Assembly (NCBI RefSeq): GCF_003852535.1
Contig: NZ_QAJP01000003.1
Span: 1 to 64,000 of the forward strand
DNA length: 64,000 bases
Direction: 5' to 3'
Source: Herminiimonas sp. KBW02
Lineage (GTDB): Bacteria > Pseudomonadota > Gammaproteobacteria > Burkholderiales > Burkholderiaceae_D
Shown in pieces: positions 45,566 through 53,101 of this stretch. The notes under the pieces are model-generated. The model was not told the origin of the DNA, did not search any database, and saw nothing but the letters and a program-made list of their open reading frames with translations. The first letter of the stretch is position 1. Each line of letters begins with the position of its first letter. The translations under genes and the position numbers were made by a program.

Positions 45566-45919
45566 TCAGCCGCATATCCATTGCAAGCCCAGGCCGAGTA
45601 ATCCTAGAGGCATGGCAACGATAGTCAGGGCAACGGTCAGTTTCGGTATATATGACAGGGAACAGGCGACGCCCAAAGCCGCCAGCGTCAACAAGCCACA
45701 CCACAAGGTGAGACCGACAGCGACGCCCCAGCCTTGCAGGCAGGCCGTTAGTGACAGCAATAACAATATCCAGCCCAGGCTGCGCAACTGTAGCCGGCGC
45801 CGGGCAGGTACCTCACGCTGCTCGGTCAGTTGCTCATAATGGCGATCCATCGCCAGACTCAATCCGCTCATCCCGGCAAACAGGAGCGAAAAGGCAGTCA
45901 ACGTTGCTATCAAGACCAC
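45566..45919 (-). CDS. DUF3325-type small membrane protein
   Basis: Start GTG 45919 is chosen because GAGG lies six bases upstream, giving 117 residues; longer in-frame starts lie inside the upstream gene. It has three to four hydrophobic helices with the family-like segment GMSGLSLAMDRHYEQL early on. DUF3325 proteins accompany PepSY membrane proteins and DUF3649 proteins in iron-acquisition loci. Function unknown; likely a subunit of the same inner membrane assembly. Confidence 0.75.
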   Translation of the reverse strand: MVLIATLTAFSLLFAGMSGLSLAMDRHYEQLTEQREVPARRRLQLRSLGWILLLLSLTACLQGWGVAVGLTLWCGLLTLAALGVACSLSYIPKLTVALTIVAMPLGLLGLGLQWICG

Positions 45920-45932
45920 GACGTTCCTCGCT

Positions 45933-46256
45933 TCACGCTGCCAGCAGGCGCAAGCCTGCATAGACGACAGCCAGCAAGATGCCGGCAAAACTCAAACCCA
46001 CAGCGGCACGCAACACGGTGTGAGCAGTAAATACAAACATCACGGCGATGCCGTAGATAACAAAACTCCACAAACTGGCCGTCAGCAATGCCTCGGCTTG
46101 CGGAGCAGAGAAAAGAACAGGCAAGAGCATGGCCAGCACAATGATGGCCAGCGACGACAGCAGGTAGCCGCCGACAACTGCCAGCAATACGCGCGACGCC
46201 ACCATCCAGCGATAGCGCGCGGTATCTGCGACAAATACTTTGCTGATCAAACTCAT
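45933..46256 (-). CDS. DUF3649-type small membrane protein
   Basis: This 107-residue protein has three hydrophobic helices. It begins MSLISKVFVADTARYRWMVA and contains ASRVLLAVVGGYLLSSLAII, the DUF3649 pattern of putative iron-transport accessory membrane proteins. It lies 13 bases upstream of the DUF3325 gene and 29 bases downstream of the DUF4198 gene, all in one leftward unit. Confidence 0.8.
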   Translation of the reverse strand: MSLISKVFVADTARYRWMVASRVLLAVVGGYLLSSLAIIVLAMLLPVLFSAPQAEALLTASLWSFVIYGIAVMFVFTAHTVLRAAVGLSFAGILLAVVYAGLRLLAA

Positions 46257-46285
46257 GCCTGTCCTTTAAGGTCTGTCTATGCTGC

Positions 46286-46930
46286 TTACTTGGCGACGAA
46301 ACTCAGGGTCGTGGTGTACGAGATTTTTTGTACTTTCTCGCCAGCCACTTCCAGATCACCCTTTTGCTCATGCGCGCTCATCAGGATATAGCGGCCCTTG
46401 CCCTGCACCGGCACTTTGATGTGACCTTCCTTATCGGTAGTGAAAGCCTTGACCCATTTGTCCGGGTTGATAACGCTTACTTTTTTGTCTGCAACAGGTT
46501 CGCCTTTGAAGGTCAGCGTGAATACATTGCCGTTGGCTTTCACAGGTACCAGTTCAAAATCCAGTGCAGCGGCAGTCTCGCTGCGACCTGCACGCGAGTT
46601 AAATACAGCAGCCTGCAGCTGACCGTCTTTGTTTTTCCATGGCTTCCAGACCTGATCCGCGATCAGGCGTACGTCGCCGCTGCCCGTTACCGCTGCTTCC
46701 AGATATTCATTTTTGGTCGTGAGCTTGGCCAGTTGCTTGCTGTCTTTACCGAACACTTGTGTGGTCGCGGCAAGCTTGGCCACGTCATCACCATGATCAC
46801 GTTCACCATCGACGTCACCAACATAGACTTTTGCCGGACCCGAGCCATCACGCTCGACCCAGACCTGATGAGCGCTCGCAGCGATAGCGAACGATGAAAG
46901 CAACATAGTGGCGAGTGTTTTCTTGATCAT
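46286..46930 (-). CDS. Exported DUF4198-like protein, copy 1
   Basis: ATG 46930 behind AAAGGAG gives 214 residues with signal peptide cleaved near ASA-HQVWVERD. The mature N-terminal His and the motif VWVERDGSGPAKVYVGDVDG suggest metal handling in the periplasm; the acidic/His-rich DGERDHGDD adds to this. The second half (LELVPVKANGNVFTLTFKGE) aligns with copy 2 at 44859. It sits between the PepSY protein and the DUF3649 gene. Role unknown; periplasmic metal or siderophore binding is inference. Confidence 0.8.
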   Translation of the reverse strand: MIKKTLATMLLSSFAIAASAHQVWVERDGSGPAKVYVGDVDGERDHGDDVAKLAATTQVFGKDSKQLAKLTTKNEYLEAAVTGSGDVRLIADQVWKPWKNKDGQLQAAVFNSRAGRSETAAALDFELVPVKANGNVFTLTFKGEPVADKKVSVINPDKWVKAFTTDKEGHIKVPVQGKGRYILMSAHEQKGDLEVAGEKVQKISYTTTLSFVAK

Positions 46931-46977
46931 GTAAATCTCCTTTAGTGATGTGTAAAACAAAATGAAACAAATATCTG

Positions 46978-48615
46978 TCAGATAGCGTTTTCCAGACCTG
47001 CAGCAGCTGACGCAGTACGCGCCGGACGCACCTGCGCGGGCTGGCTCTTTAACTTGCGTTGCACCTTGCGCGCAGCTAGCGCAAAGAACACCCCCAGCGC
47101 CAGCATCGTCAGGTCAAACCCGGCCAGCACCCAATCACCTGCCGGCAAAGTCACACCCAGATGACGCTCGGTAGTGACTGCATTCAGAAGCGGCAACAGC
47201 AGGAACGCCGCCGCGGCCAGCGACAATTCCTCGACCCAGGCACGCAATGCGGGACGGAAGGCGGGGTACAGCAATGCCAGGCCCCATGCGATAAACATCG
47301 CGTGTACTTCCCATTCACGTCGTCCGGCAAAATCAGCCGGAATCAGGCGATTGGCCCAGAAGTAAACCGCAACGGCTGTCGACAGTCCGGCTATGGTGCC
47401 GATATTCAGGCATTCGACCAGGCGGAAACCGAACTCGCGACGCTGCCCTGCCTTGATCAGCTTGTCCTGCTTTACCTTGCGCTTTACAGTCCACAGCACC
47501 AGGCCAGTGGCGATCATCGATGCGCCCAGCAGGCCAGAGATCAGATAAATCCAGCGCAACAAAGGGCCTGCGAAGCGGCCTTCATGCAAGCCGAGTATCA
47601 CCGACTGGAAGGCACGCGAACCGGACTCCGGCGCTTCCGCCTCGACTTTGGCGCCGCTTACACCGTTAAAACGCAAAGCAGGTGTATTGCCGATATCGCC
47701 ACCCGAACGGCGCGCTACGGTCACTTCGCTTCGGGCATCGTAAGGACGCGAAATATTGAAGCGCTGCACCTGTCCTGCGCCCCATTCCTTTTCTGCCGCG
47801 ACCAGCAAAGGTGCCAATGGCGTCAGGGTTGCCGGTACGACCGGACCTTTTTTTGCATTATTGCGTTGCGGGTAAAGCTCTTTGAAAAACTGGTCACGCC
47901 CTTCTTTTTCAGCCCCGTATATCGCCGTCACACCCAAAGGCATGTAATTGAACATGAAGAAAACCAGGCCACTGTAGGTAATCATCACGAAGAAAGGCAA
48001 AGCCATCACGCTGATGATGTTGTGCGCATCCAGCCACGAACGTTGTCCTTTGGCCGGACGGAAGGTGAAAAAGTCCTTGAAAATCTTCTTATGGGTGACA
48101 ACACCCGTCAGGATCGCCAGAAACATCAGCATCGTACAAATGCCGACCAGGCGGATCGCAACATCGTATGAGATGTAATGCAATTGATAATGCATGCGAT
48201 ACAGCAGATGACCGCCGCCGGTAGCGCGCACCTTCTCGGCGTCCACTGCCTCGCCGCTGTGCGCATCCAGCGTCACACGCTTGCCGCGATTCCGGCCGCC
48301 GCCCTCGCCCTCGGCACGCTTAGGCTGCCAGCTCACGCCCAGATTAGGCTGCGACCTATCCCCCGGCAAACTGATAGTCCAGGACTCGGCCCCAGCCGCG
48401 TGTTGCTCCAGATAAGCCTGTGCCTTGGCCAATGCATCTTGCGGCGCGACGTCGGCAGATGTCACCAAAGGCAGCTCAGGCCGCATCCAGCGATCGATTT
48501 CATAGGTGAAATAGCCTGCCGTTCCCGTCACGAAGACGAAAAACAGCACCCAACCGACCACCAGCCCGGTCCAGGTATGCAACCAGGCCATGCATTGGCG
48601 GAACCCTTCCTTCAT
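46978..48615 (-). CDS. PepSY-domain inner membrane protein (FpvG-like iron reductase candidate)
   Basis: ATG 48615 gives 545 residues; a GTG at 48624 would add three. The first helix is GLVVGWVLFFVFVTGTAGYF. PepSY_TM features are QCMAWLHTWTG near the start, LLYRMHYQLHYI, FRPAKGQRSWLDAHNIISVMALPFFVMITYSGLVFFM and an LGLHEGRFAGPLLRWIYLISGLLG segment, with His residues suited to haem or metal ligation. Relatives such as FpvG help strip iron from ferric siderophores by reduction at the inner membrane. It lies just after the TonB receptor gene. Confidence 0.88.
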   Translation of the reverse strand: MKEGFRQCMAWLHTWTGLVVGWVLFFVFVTGTAGYFTYEIDRWMRPELPLVTSADVAPQDALAKAQAYLEQHAAGAESWTISLPGDRSQPNLGVSWQPKRAEGEGGGRNRGKRVTLDAHSGEAVDAEKVRATGGGHLLYRMHYQLHYISYDVAIRLVGICTMLMFLAILTGVVTHKKIFKDFFTFRPAKGQRSWLDAHNIISVMALPFFVMITYSGLVFFMFNYMPLGVTAIYGAEKEGRDQFFKELYPQRNNAKKGPVVPATLTPLAPLLVAAEKEWGAGQVQRFNISRPYDARSEVTVARRSGGDIGNTPALRFNGVSGAKVEAEAPESGSRAFQSVILGLHEGRFAGPLLRWIYLISGLLGASMIATGLVLWTVKRKVKQDKLIKAGQRREFGFRLVECLNIGTIAGLSTAVAVYFWANRLIPADFAGRREWEVHAMFIAWGLALLYPAFRPALRAWVEELSLAAAAFLLLPLLNAVTTERHLGVTLPAGDWVLAGFDLTMLALGVFFALAARKVQRKLKSQPAQVRPARTASAAAGLENAI

Positions 48616-48707
48616 AGTGACCACCCACGGTTCATCCTGCGGCCGGCGCGGGCAGCAGCAAGCTTGGGCAGCACAGCCACAATCAGGGAAGAGTCAGAAA
48701 TACGCAT
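48612..48707 (-). CDS. Possible 31-codon leader overlapping the PepSY gene start
   Basis: ATG 48707 behind CAAGG (or ATG 48722) opens a frame, MRISDSSLIVAVLPKLAAAR then AGRRMNRGWSL. It ends TGA at 48612, overlapping the PepSY ATG as ATGA. The overlap is the only real support. It could be a translational coupler or a chance frame. Confidence 0.22.
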   Translation of the reverse strand: MRISDSSLIVAVLPKLAAARAGRRMNRGWSL

Positions 48708-48781
48708 AAAACCTTGCTTCATTATTCAGTCTGCCGGGACGATGATTCACCGCCCCTTACTTACTATGACCAACGAGATTG

Positions 48782-48823
48782 AAAAAAGGGCCACCCGGAG
48801 TGCGATCAGACACTCCGGGTGGC
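48782..48823 (-). terminator. Rho-independent terminator after the TonB receptor gene
   Basis: A 13-base perfect stem (GCCACCCGGAGTG / CACTCCGGGTGGC, 48790-48823) with an 8-base loop is followed on the reverse strand by CCTTTTTTC. It lies 32 bases after the receptor stop. It should attenuate readthrough into the PepSY-macAB genes, so those may have their own promoter or receive partial readthrough. Confidence 0.9.
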
Positions 48824-48854
48824 ATGTACTGCCTGCTGCAAATACGCTAAAAGC

Positions 48855-51296
48855 CTAGAAACGCATATCCAGTCCTACCCGCACATTGCGCGGTGCGCCG
48901 TAGTAGGCACCACCGGTGGTGGTGTAATACGATTTATCAAAAGCGTTATAAAGATTGGCCGTCAGCGTCAACTGTTTGGAAATCTGATAACGCGCCATCA
49001 GATCCACGACCGAATACGCCTCTTGCGTGAAGCGCGTCCTGGCAGGACCCTGGTTGTCGCTGTAAATCTCGCTTTGCCAACGCACACCACCACCGACGGT
49101 CAGACCATCACCAAAGCCGGCCAGACGATAAGTCGTGAAGAGCTTGAAGGTGTTTTGCGGGATATTGGTATTGAGCGGCATGTTGTTGCGATCAGAAGTC
49201 ATGCTGCGCGCATAGCCTATCGAACCCTGCCAGTTGCGTGCCAATTCGCCACTCAACTCAGCTTCAAAACCACGGGTGGAGGTACCGGAAACCGCGCGGT
49301 AGGCTTGCGATCCGTCCGGCGCAAAGACGCCTGGAATGGAAACACCCAGATTGTCTTGCTGGATTTTAAATATGGCGACGCCCAGGTTCAGGCGCTTGTC
49401 GAAGAATTCGCCTTTCGCACCGATTTCATAACTTTTACCCAGCAATGGATCAAGAAAGTCGCCGGTTGGCGTCTTATTGCTTTGCGGCTTGAAGATGTCG
49501 GTGTAGCTGGCATAACCAGACCAATTCTTATTGAAGTCGTACACCAGCCCGGCATAAGGTGTGACCTTATTATTTTGATAGGGGCTGTTTTTGACGGTGG
49601 ACTGGACACGCTCCCAATTCGTAATGCGCGCACCGACAATGACAGACAAGGCGTCAGTAGGCTTGAAGCGCGCAGTTGAATACGCACTGCTCATGCTTTC
49701 CTTATCCTGGTAACTGCCCTGCACGGCGGTGTTCGGATTGCCTGGCGTATTCCCATCCCAGGTATAGATATTCGGAACCGGCAACACAGTCCAGCCGCCA
49801 TAGGTAGGCGCATCCACGGTTGTACGTGCGATCGTCGTACCGACCACTAAATCATGTTTGCGGCCCAGCAGATTAAACGGCCCGCTGGCGTACAGATCCA
49901 GGCTGTTCTGCGTCGGATTACCGACCCAGCGACTGGCGTACAACGTAGAACCGGCACCAGTTACCTTATTGGGTACGCCAACTACCATGTAGCCCAGCAG
50001 TTCATCGTAATCAACTTTCCCCTGGCTCAAGGTTCCCTTGACCAGCCACTCGTTATCGAATTGATGCTCGACAGAAGCAAAGATGGCCTGGCTGTGGCGC
50101 CTGGAATAAGCCCACGAGGCAGCCGCGGAATCGGAACGCGCCCAGTTGGTACGTGAACCATCGGAGAAGTAAGCAGGACGCCCACTGCGCGAATGGCCGG
50201 TGGCATCATGGTTTTGCAGCGTCACACCAAAAGTAGCCAGGGTCGTAGGACTGAGGTCAGCCTCGAGTATGCCGTAGAGGATTTCTTTCTTTTCGTGCAG
50301 ACGATCTATGTAGGAATCATTTTCCTGATACGCCGCCACTACCCGTCCGCGCAAGGTACGTGCTTCATTCAGGGGCGCCGAGATATCGGCTTCTGCACGA
50401 TAGTAATTCCATGATCCGGCCTCCACTTTTGCGGAAGCCTGGAATTGCGACGTCGGCCGCTTGCGCATCAGGTTAATCGTCGCGCTGGGTGAACCCACGC
50501 CATTCATCAGACCGGTAGCACCGCGCACCACCTCAACCCGGTCATAGAGCGCCATGTCATTGCTCTGGAATACCGAGCTATACCCGGAGAAAACCTGGCC
50601 CACGCCATCGACCTGATAATTTTCCACGGCAAAACCGCGCGCATAGATCGGACTCGAATCCGACCCGGCATTACCGCTTTGTGCAATCACCAGACCCGGC
50701 GTTTGCGCTACCACATCGGACAGTTGCGATAAGCCCTGGTCATCCATGCGTTGCCGTGTAATAACGCTGACCGACTGCGGCGTTTCACGTATCGATAAGT
50801 TCAGGCGCGTGGCTGTACTGGCCGCACCCGTAGTGTAGGAACCCGTACCTTCAGTGGTCGCACCTTGCACTGCAGTGACCTGCACTTCCGGCAAAGTCGA
50901 GCTATCACGCGGCGCACTGGCACCAGACGATATTTTTCCCAGCGTATAACTGCCGTCGGTACGCTGCACCAACTCCAGGCCACTGCCACTTAACAGTCGG
51001 CGTATGCCTTCACGCCCGGTATAAGTGCCGGACAAGGCCGGACTGACCAGGCCCTCGGTCAGCGCGGGATCAAACGAAAGCGCGATACCGGCCTGCGCAG
51101 CAAAACTGGACAGATTGCGCCCCAGCGGACCCGACGCCAGGCTGTATGAACGAGCAGCAACCGCGTCCAGCGTATCGGCCGCGGCATGTGCAACTGGAAT
51201 TAAAGCAGAGACACTGGCGAGTGCCATACTCATAAGCGCTATCCGGATAGCGTGGTTTAAACGACGCTCAACAAGGCGCGGGCTTGCAGATGACAT
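48855..51296 (-). CDS. TonB-dependent siderophore receptor with N-terminal signalling domain
   Basis: ATG 51296 (MSSASPRLVERRLNHAIRIA) behind AAGGAA gives 813 residues; a TTG at 51338 is less likely. After the signal peptide a secretin/TonB short N-terminal domain (about 45-120; LASGPLGRNLSSFAAQAGIALSF) mediates signalling to FecR. The plug domain contains RETPQSVSVITRQRMDDQGL, and the 22-strand barrel ends in RVGLDMRF. It belongs to the FecA/FpvA transducer class. With fecI and fecR immediately upstream it forms a cell-surface signalling unit. The ligand is unknown, but the PQSVSV-type plug indicates a siderophore. Confidence 0.94.
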   Translation of the reverse strand: MSSASPRLVERRLNHAIRIALMSMALASVSALIPVAHAAADTLDAVAARSYSLASGPLGRNLSSFAAQAGIALSFDPALTEGLVSPALSGTYTGREGIRRLLSGSGLELVQRTDGSYTLGKISSGASAPRDSSTLPEVQVTAVQGATTEGTGSYTTGAASTATRLNLSIRETPQSVSVITRQRMDDQGLSQLSDVVAQTPGLVIAQSGNAGSDSSPIYARGFAVENYQVDGVGQVFSGYSSVFQSNDMALYDRVEVVRGATGLMNGVGSPSATINLMRKRPTSQFQASAKVEAGSWNYYRAEADISAPLNEARTLRGRVVAAYQENDSYIDRLHEKKEILYGILEADLSPTTLATFGVTLQNHDATGHSRSGRPAYFSDGSRTNWARSDSAAASWAYSRRHSQAIFASVEHQFDNEWLVKGTLSQGKVDYDELLGYMVVGVPNKVTGAGSTLYASRWVGNPTQNSLDLYASGPFNLLGRKHDLVVGTTIARTTVDAPTYGGWTVLPVPNIYTWDGNTPGNPNTAVQGSYQDKESMSSAYSTARFKPTDALSVIVGARITNWERVQSTVKNSPYQNNKVTPYAGLVYDFNKNWSGYASYTDIFKPQSNKTPTGDFLDPLLGKSYEIGAKGEFFDKRLNLGVAIFKIQQDNLGVSIPGVFAPDGSQAYRAVSGTSTRGFEAELSGELARNWQGSIGYARSMTSDRNNMPLNTNIPQNTFKLFTTYRLAGFGDGLTVGGGVRWQSEIYSDNQGPARTRFTQEAYSVVDLMARYQISKQLTLTANLYNAFDKSYYTTTGGAYYGAPRNVRVGLDMRF

Positions 51297-51390
51297 GAAA
51301 TTGAATTCCTTTTCAACAATAGAGAATGTGTTCTTCAATCTCTCTGCCAGTTGAAAAGGAAAAAAGTATCAGCCCCTGGAAAATATTTAT

Positions 51391-52368
51391 TCAACGCGCT
51401 ACTAAAGTGATCCAGTGCCCGCGCAAGCGCGTTTGTGCATCTACCGGATAAGTGGATACCAGCATCGCCAGCGCCTTATCTGTATCTCGCAAAGGGAAAG
51501 CACCGGACACCCGGACTTGCGCTACCGCCGGATCAACGCGAACGATGCCACTGCGGTAGCGGCTCAGTTCTGCGGCAAAGTCTGCCAGCCGCATGCGGTC
51601 TGCAACCAGCATGCCTTCCGCCCACGCAATGACGACGTTATCTGCCTCGGCTATTTCACCTATCGAATTTTTGGTAAATGTCACCTGCTGCCCGGCATGC
51701 AACACCTGTTGCAGCGCATTTTGGTTGGGTGTGATCCTTACCGCACCTTCCAGCACGGCCAAATGTGTAGTCTCTTCATTCACGCGCACACTGAAACGTG
51801 TACCGAGTGCTTCCATCCGCCCTTGCGTAGTGCTGACACTGAAAGGGCGATAGATCGCTGTTGCTTCACGCGCGGTCTGCACCAGGATTTCTCCGCTGCG
51901 CAGATTGATATTGCGTTGCGCGGAATTGAAATGAACATTGAAAGTAGTTGCCGTATTCAGCGTCACTTCGCTGCTATCCGCCAAATGCATGACACGCTGC
52001 TCACCTACTGCCGTACGACAATCAGCCATCCAGTCCTGCGCAGCTATCACTTTCCAGATGCCCCAGCTTGCTGGTGCAAGCGCAAGAATCGCAGCCAGTT
52101 TGGTAATTGCTGCACGACGTCCTGCCGCTGGCTCACGATTCAGTGCGGGCATAGCCAATGAAGAGGGCAAACCGCCCAGCTTATTCAACAGCAATTGCGC
52201 ACGCGCCCAGGCGCGCGCATGTTCCGGACTGCGCTTGCTCCAGCGCTCGCAGGCGCGCCGTTCTTCATCTGTCGCACCGGCACAGAGCTGCATCAGCCAA
52301 TCCGCGGCCTCATCCAGAATGAGCGGATCTATTGCTTCAGGTCTTTGCATCACGCGCGGCTCACTCAT
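51391..52368 (-). CDS. fecR: FecR-family anti-sigma/sensor protein
   Basis: This 325-residue protein has an N-terminal cytoplasmic DUF4880 segment (EAADWLMQLCAGATDEERRACERW...SPEHARAWARA). One membrane helix lies near 85-105 (LAAILALAPASWGIW), followed by the periplasmic FecR domain (about 125-235; ADSSEVTLNTATTFNV, GEILVQTAR, ALGTRFSVRV). The C-terminal DUF4974-like part has WAEGMLVADRMRLADFAAELSRYRSG. It relays the receptor signal to the sigma factor. It overlaps the sigma gene by eight bases. Confidence 0.93.
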   Translation of the reverse strand: MSEPRVMQRPEAIDPLILDEAADWLMQLCAGATDEERRACERWSKRSPEHARAWARAQLLLNKLGGLPSSLAMPALNREPAAGRRAAITKLAAILALAPASWGIWKVIAAQDWMADCRTAVGEQRVMHLADSSEVTLNTATTFNVHFNSAQRNINLRSGEILVQTAREATAIYRPFSVSTTQGRMEALGTRFSVRVNEETTHLAVLEGAVRITPNQNALQQVLHAGQQVTFTKNSIGEIAEADNVVIAWAEGMLVADRMRLADFAAELSRYRSGIVRVDPAVAQVRVSGAFPLRDTDKALAMLVSTYPVDAQTRLRGHWITLVAR

Positions 52369-52867
52369 GGAATGCCAGACAATGCAGGAATGCCTGCTTC
52401 ATATACCGTTTGACGGTAATGAGCGATGTTTCCATTTGCAACGCGATTTCTTCGTACTTCAGACCTTCAATCTGCGACAGCAGAAATACCCGCCTGACCC
52501 TGGATGGCAAGGCATCCAGCATGGCGTCGATTTCATGCAGTGTTTCCAGAATGATGTAGCGCTGTTCGGCCGAAGGTGCCTGCGGCTCCGGTAGCAAAGC
52601 CAGTGCATCCAGATACGCACGCTCCAGCGCCTGGCGCTGATACCAGTTGATCACCAGACCTTTGGCCACGGTAGTCAGGTAGGCGCGTGGCTCCTTGATC
52701 GCGGAAATATCACGCGAACTGAGAATGCGGGTGAAAGTGTCTTGCGCCAGATCGGCCGCATCGAACGCATTACCCAGCTTTTTGCATAGCCACCCCTGCA
52801 ACCATCCGTGATGGTTGCTGTATAGCGTGCTGATCTCGTGGTTGAGCGCGTTTTCGGTGGCAGACAT
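52361..52867 (-). CDS. fecI: FecI-type ECF sigma factor
   Basis: ATG 52867 behind AGGGGA gives 168 residues. Region 2 includes DAADLAQDTFTRILSSRD and PRAYLTTVAKGLVINWYQR. Region 4 includes LPSRVRRVFLLSQIEGLKYEEIALQMETSLITVKRYMKQA. This is the FecI/PvdS-like iron-starvation class. It probably directs transcription of the receptor gene behind fecIR once FecR signals. A Fur-box-like sequence lies about 50 bases upstream, giving iron repression of the signalling genes. Confidence 0.94.
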   Translation of the reverse strand: MSATENALNHEISTLYSNHHGWLQGWLCKKLGNAFDAADLAQDTFTRILSSRDISAIKEPRAYLTTVAKGLVINWYQRQALERAYLDALALLPEPQAPSAEQRYIILETLHEIDAMLDALPSRVRRVFLLSQIEGLKYEEIALQMETSLITVKRYMKQAFLHCLAFHE

Positions 52868-52914
52868 GTCGTTTTCCCCTACCAGCACCGGGGCAACACG
52901 CCACTAAATGATGA

Positions 52915-52929
52915 TAAGAATCATTCTCA
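52915..52929. promoter_or_regulatory. Fur box candidate
   Basis: TAAGAAT-C-ATTCTCA (reverse TGAGAAT-G-ATTCTTA) fits the 7-1-7 Fur motif TGATAAT-N-ATTATCA at most positions and is embedded in A/T-rich sequence. It is centred about 55 bases upstream of the fecI start and 27 bases upstream of the plus-strand mini-frame at 52949. Confidence 0.78.
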
Positions 52930-52948
52930 ATTGTATCTGGAGAAAACG

Positions 52949-53101
52949 ATGGATGCAAATGCGGGCCAGCCCTTGTCGTCGGGAAGCGACATGAAACGAC
53001 GCCAGATATCGTCCGGATGTATGTGCGTTGCGCCTGTTAATCCACCGGGTCTTGTGCATCGTCCGCCGCTTGCAACCTGCGCCACAAGGTGGTGCGACTG
53101 A
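52949..53101 (+). CDS. Possible 50-residue Cys-containing protein next to the Fur box
   Basis: ATG 52949 follows TCTGGAG at good spacing and opens a 50-codon frame: [20 protein letters not shown], then a CMC motif and two more Cys before the end. The last third overlaps the 3' end of convergent prpR. The ribosome site and adjacent Fur box are suggestive; composition after residue 35 looks like antisense of prpR. Treat as tentative. Confidence 0.25.
   Translation: MDANAGQPLSSGSDMKRRQISSGCMCVAPVNPPGLVHRPPLATCATRWCD

Noticed and set aside
47161-48171. 336-codon plus-strand frame opposite the PepSY gene
   Set aside because: Antisense shadow of a clear PepSY membrane protein; composition is unlike a natural protein and there is no ribosome site.
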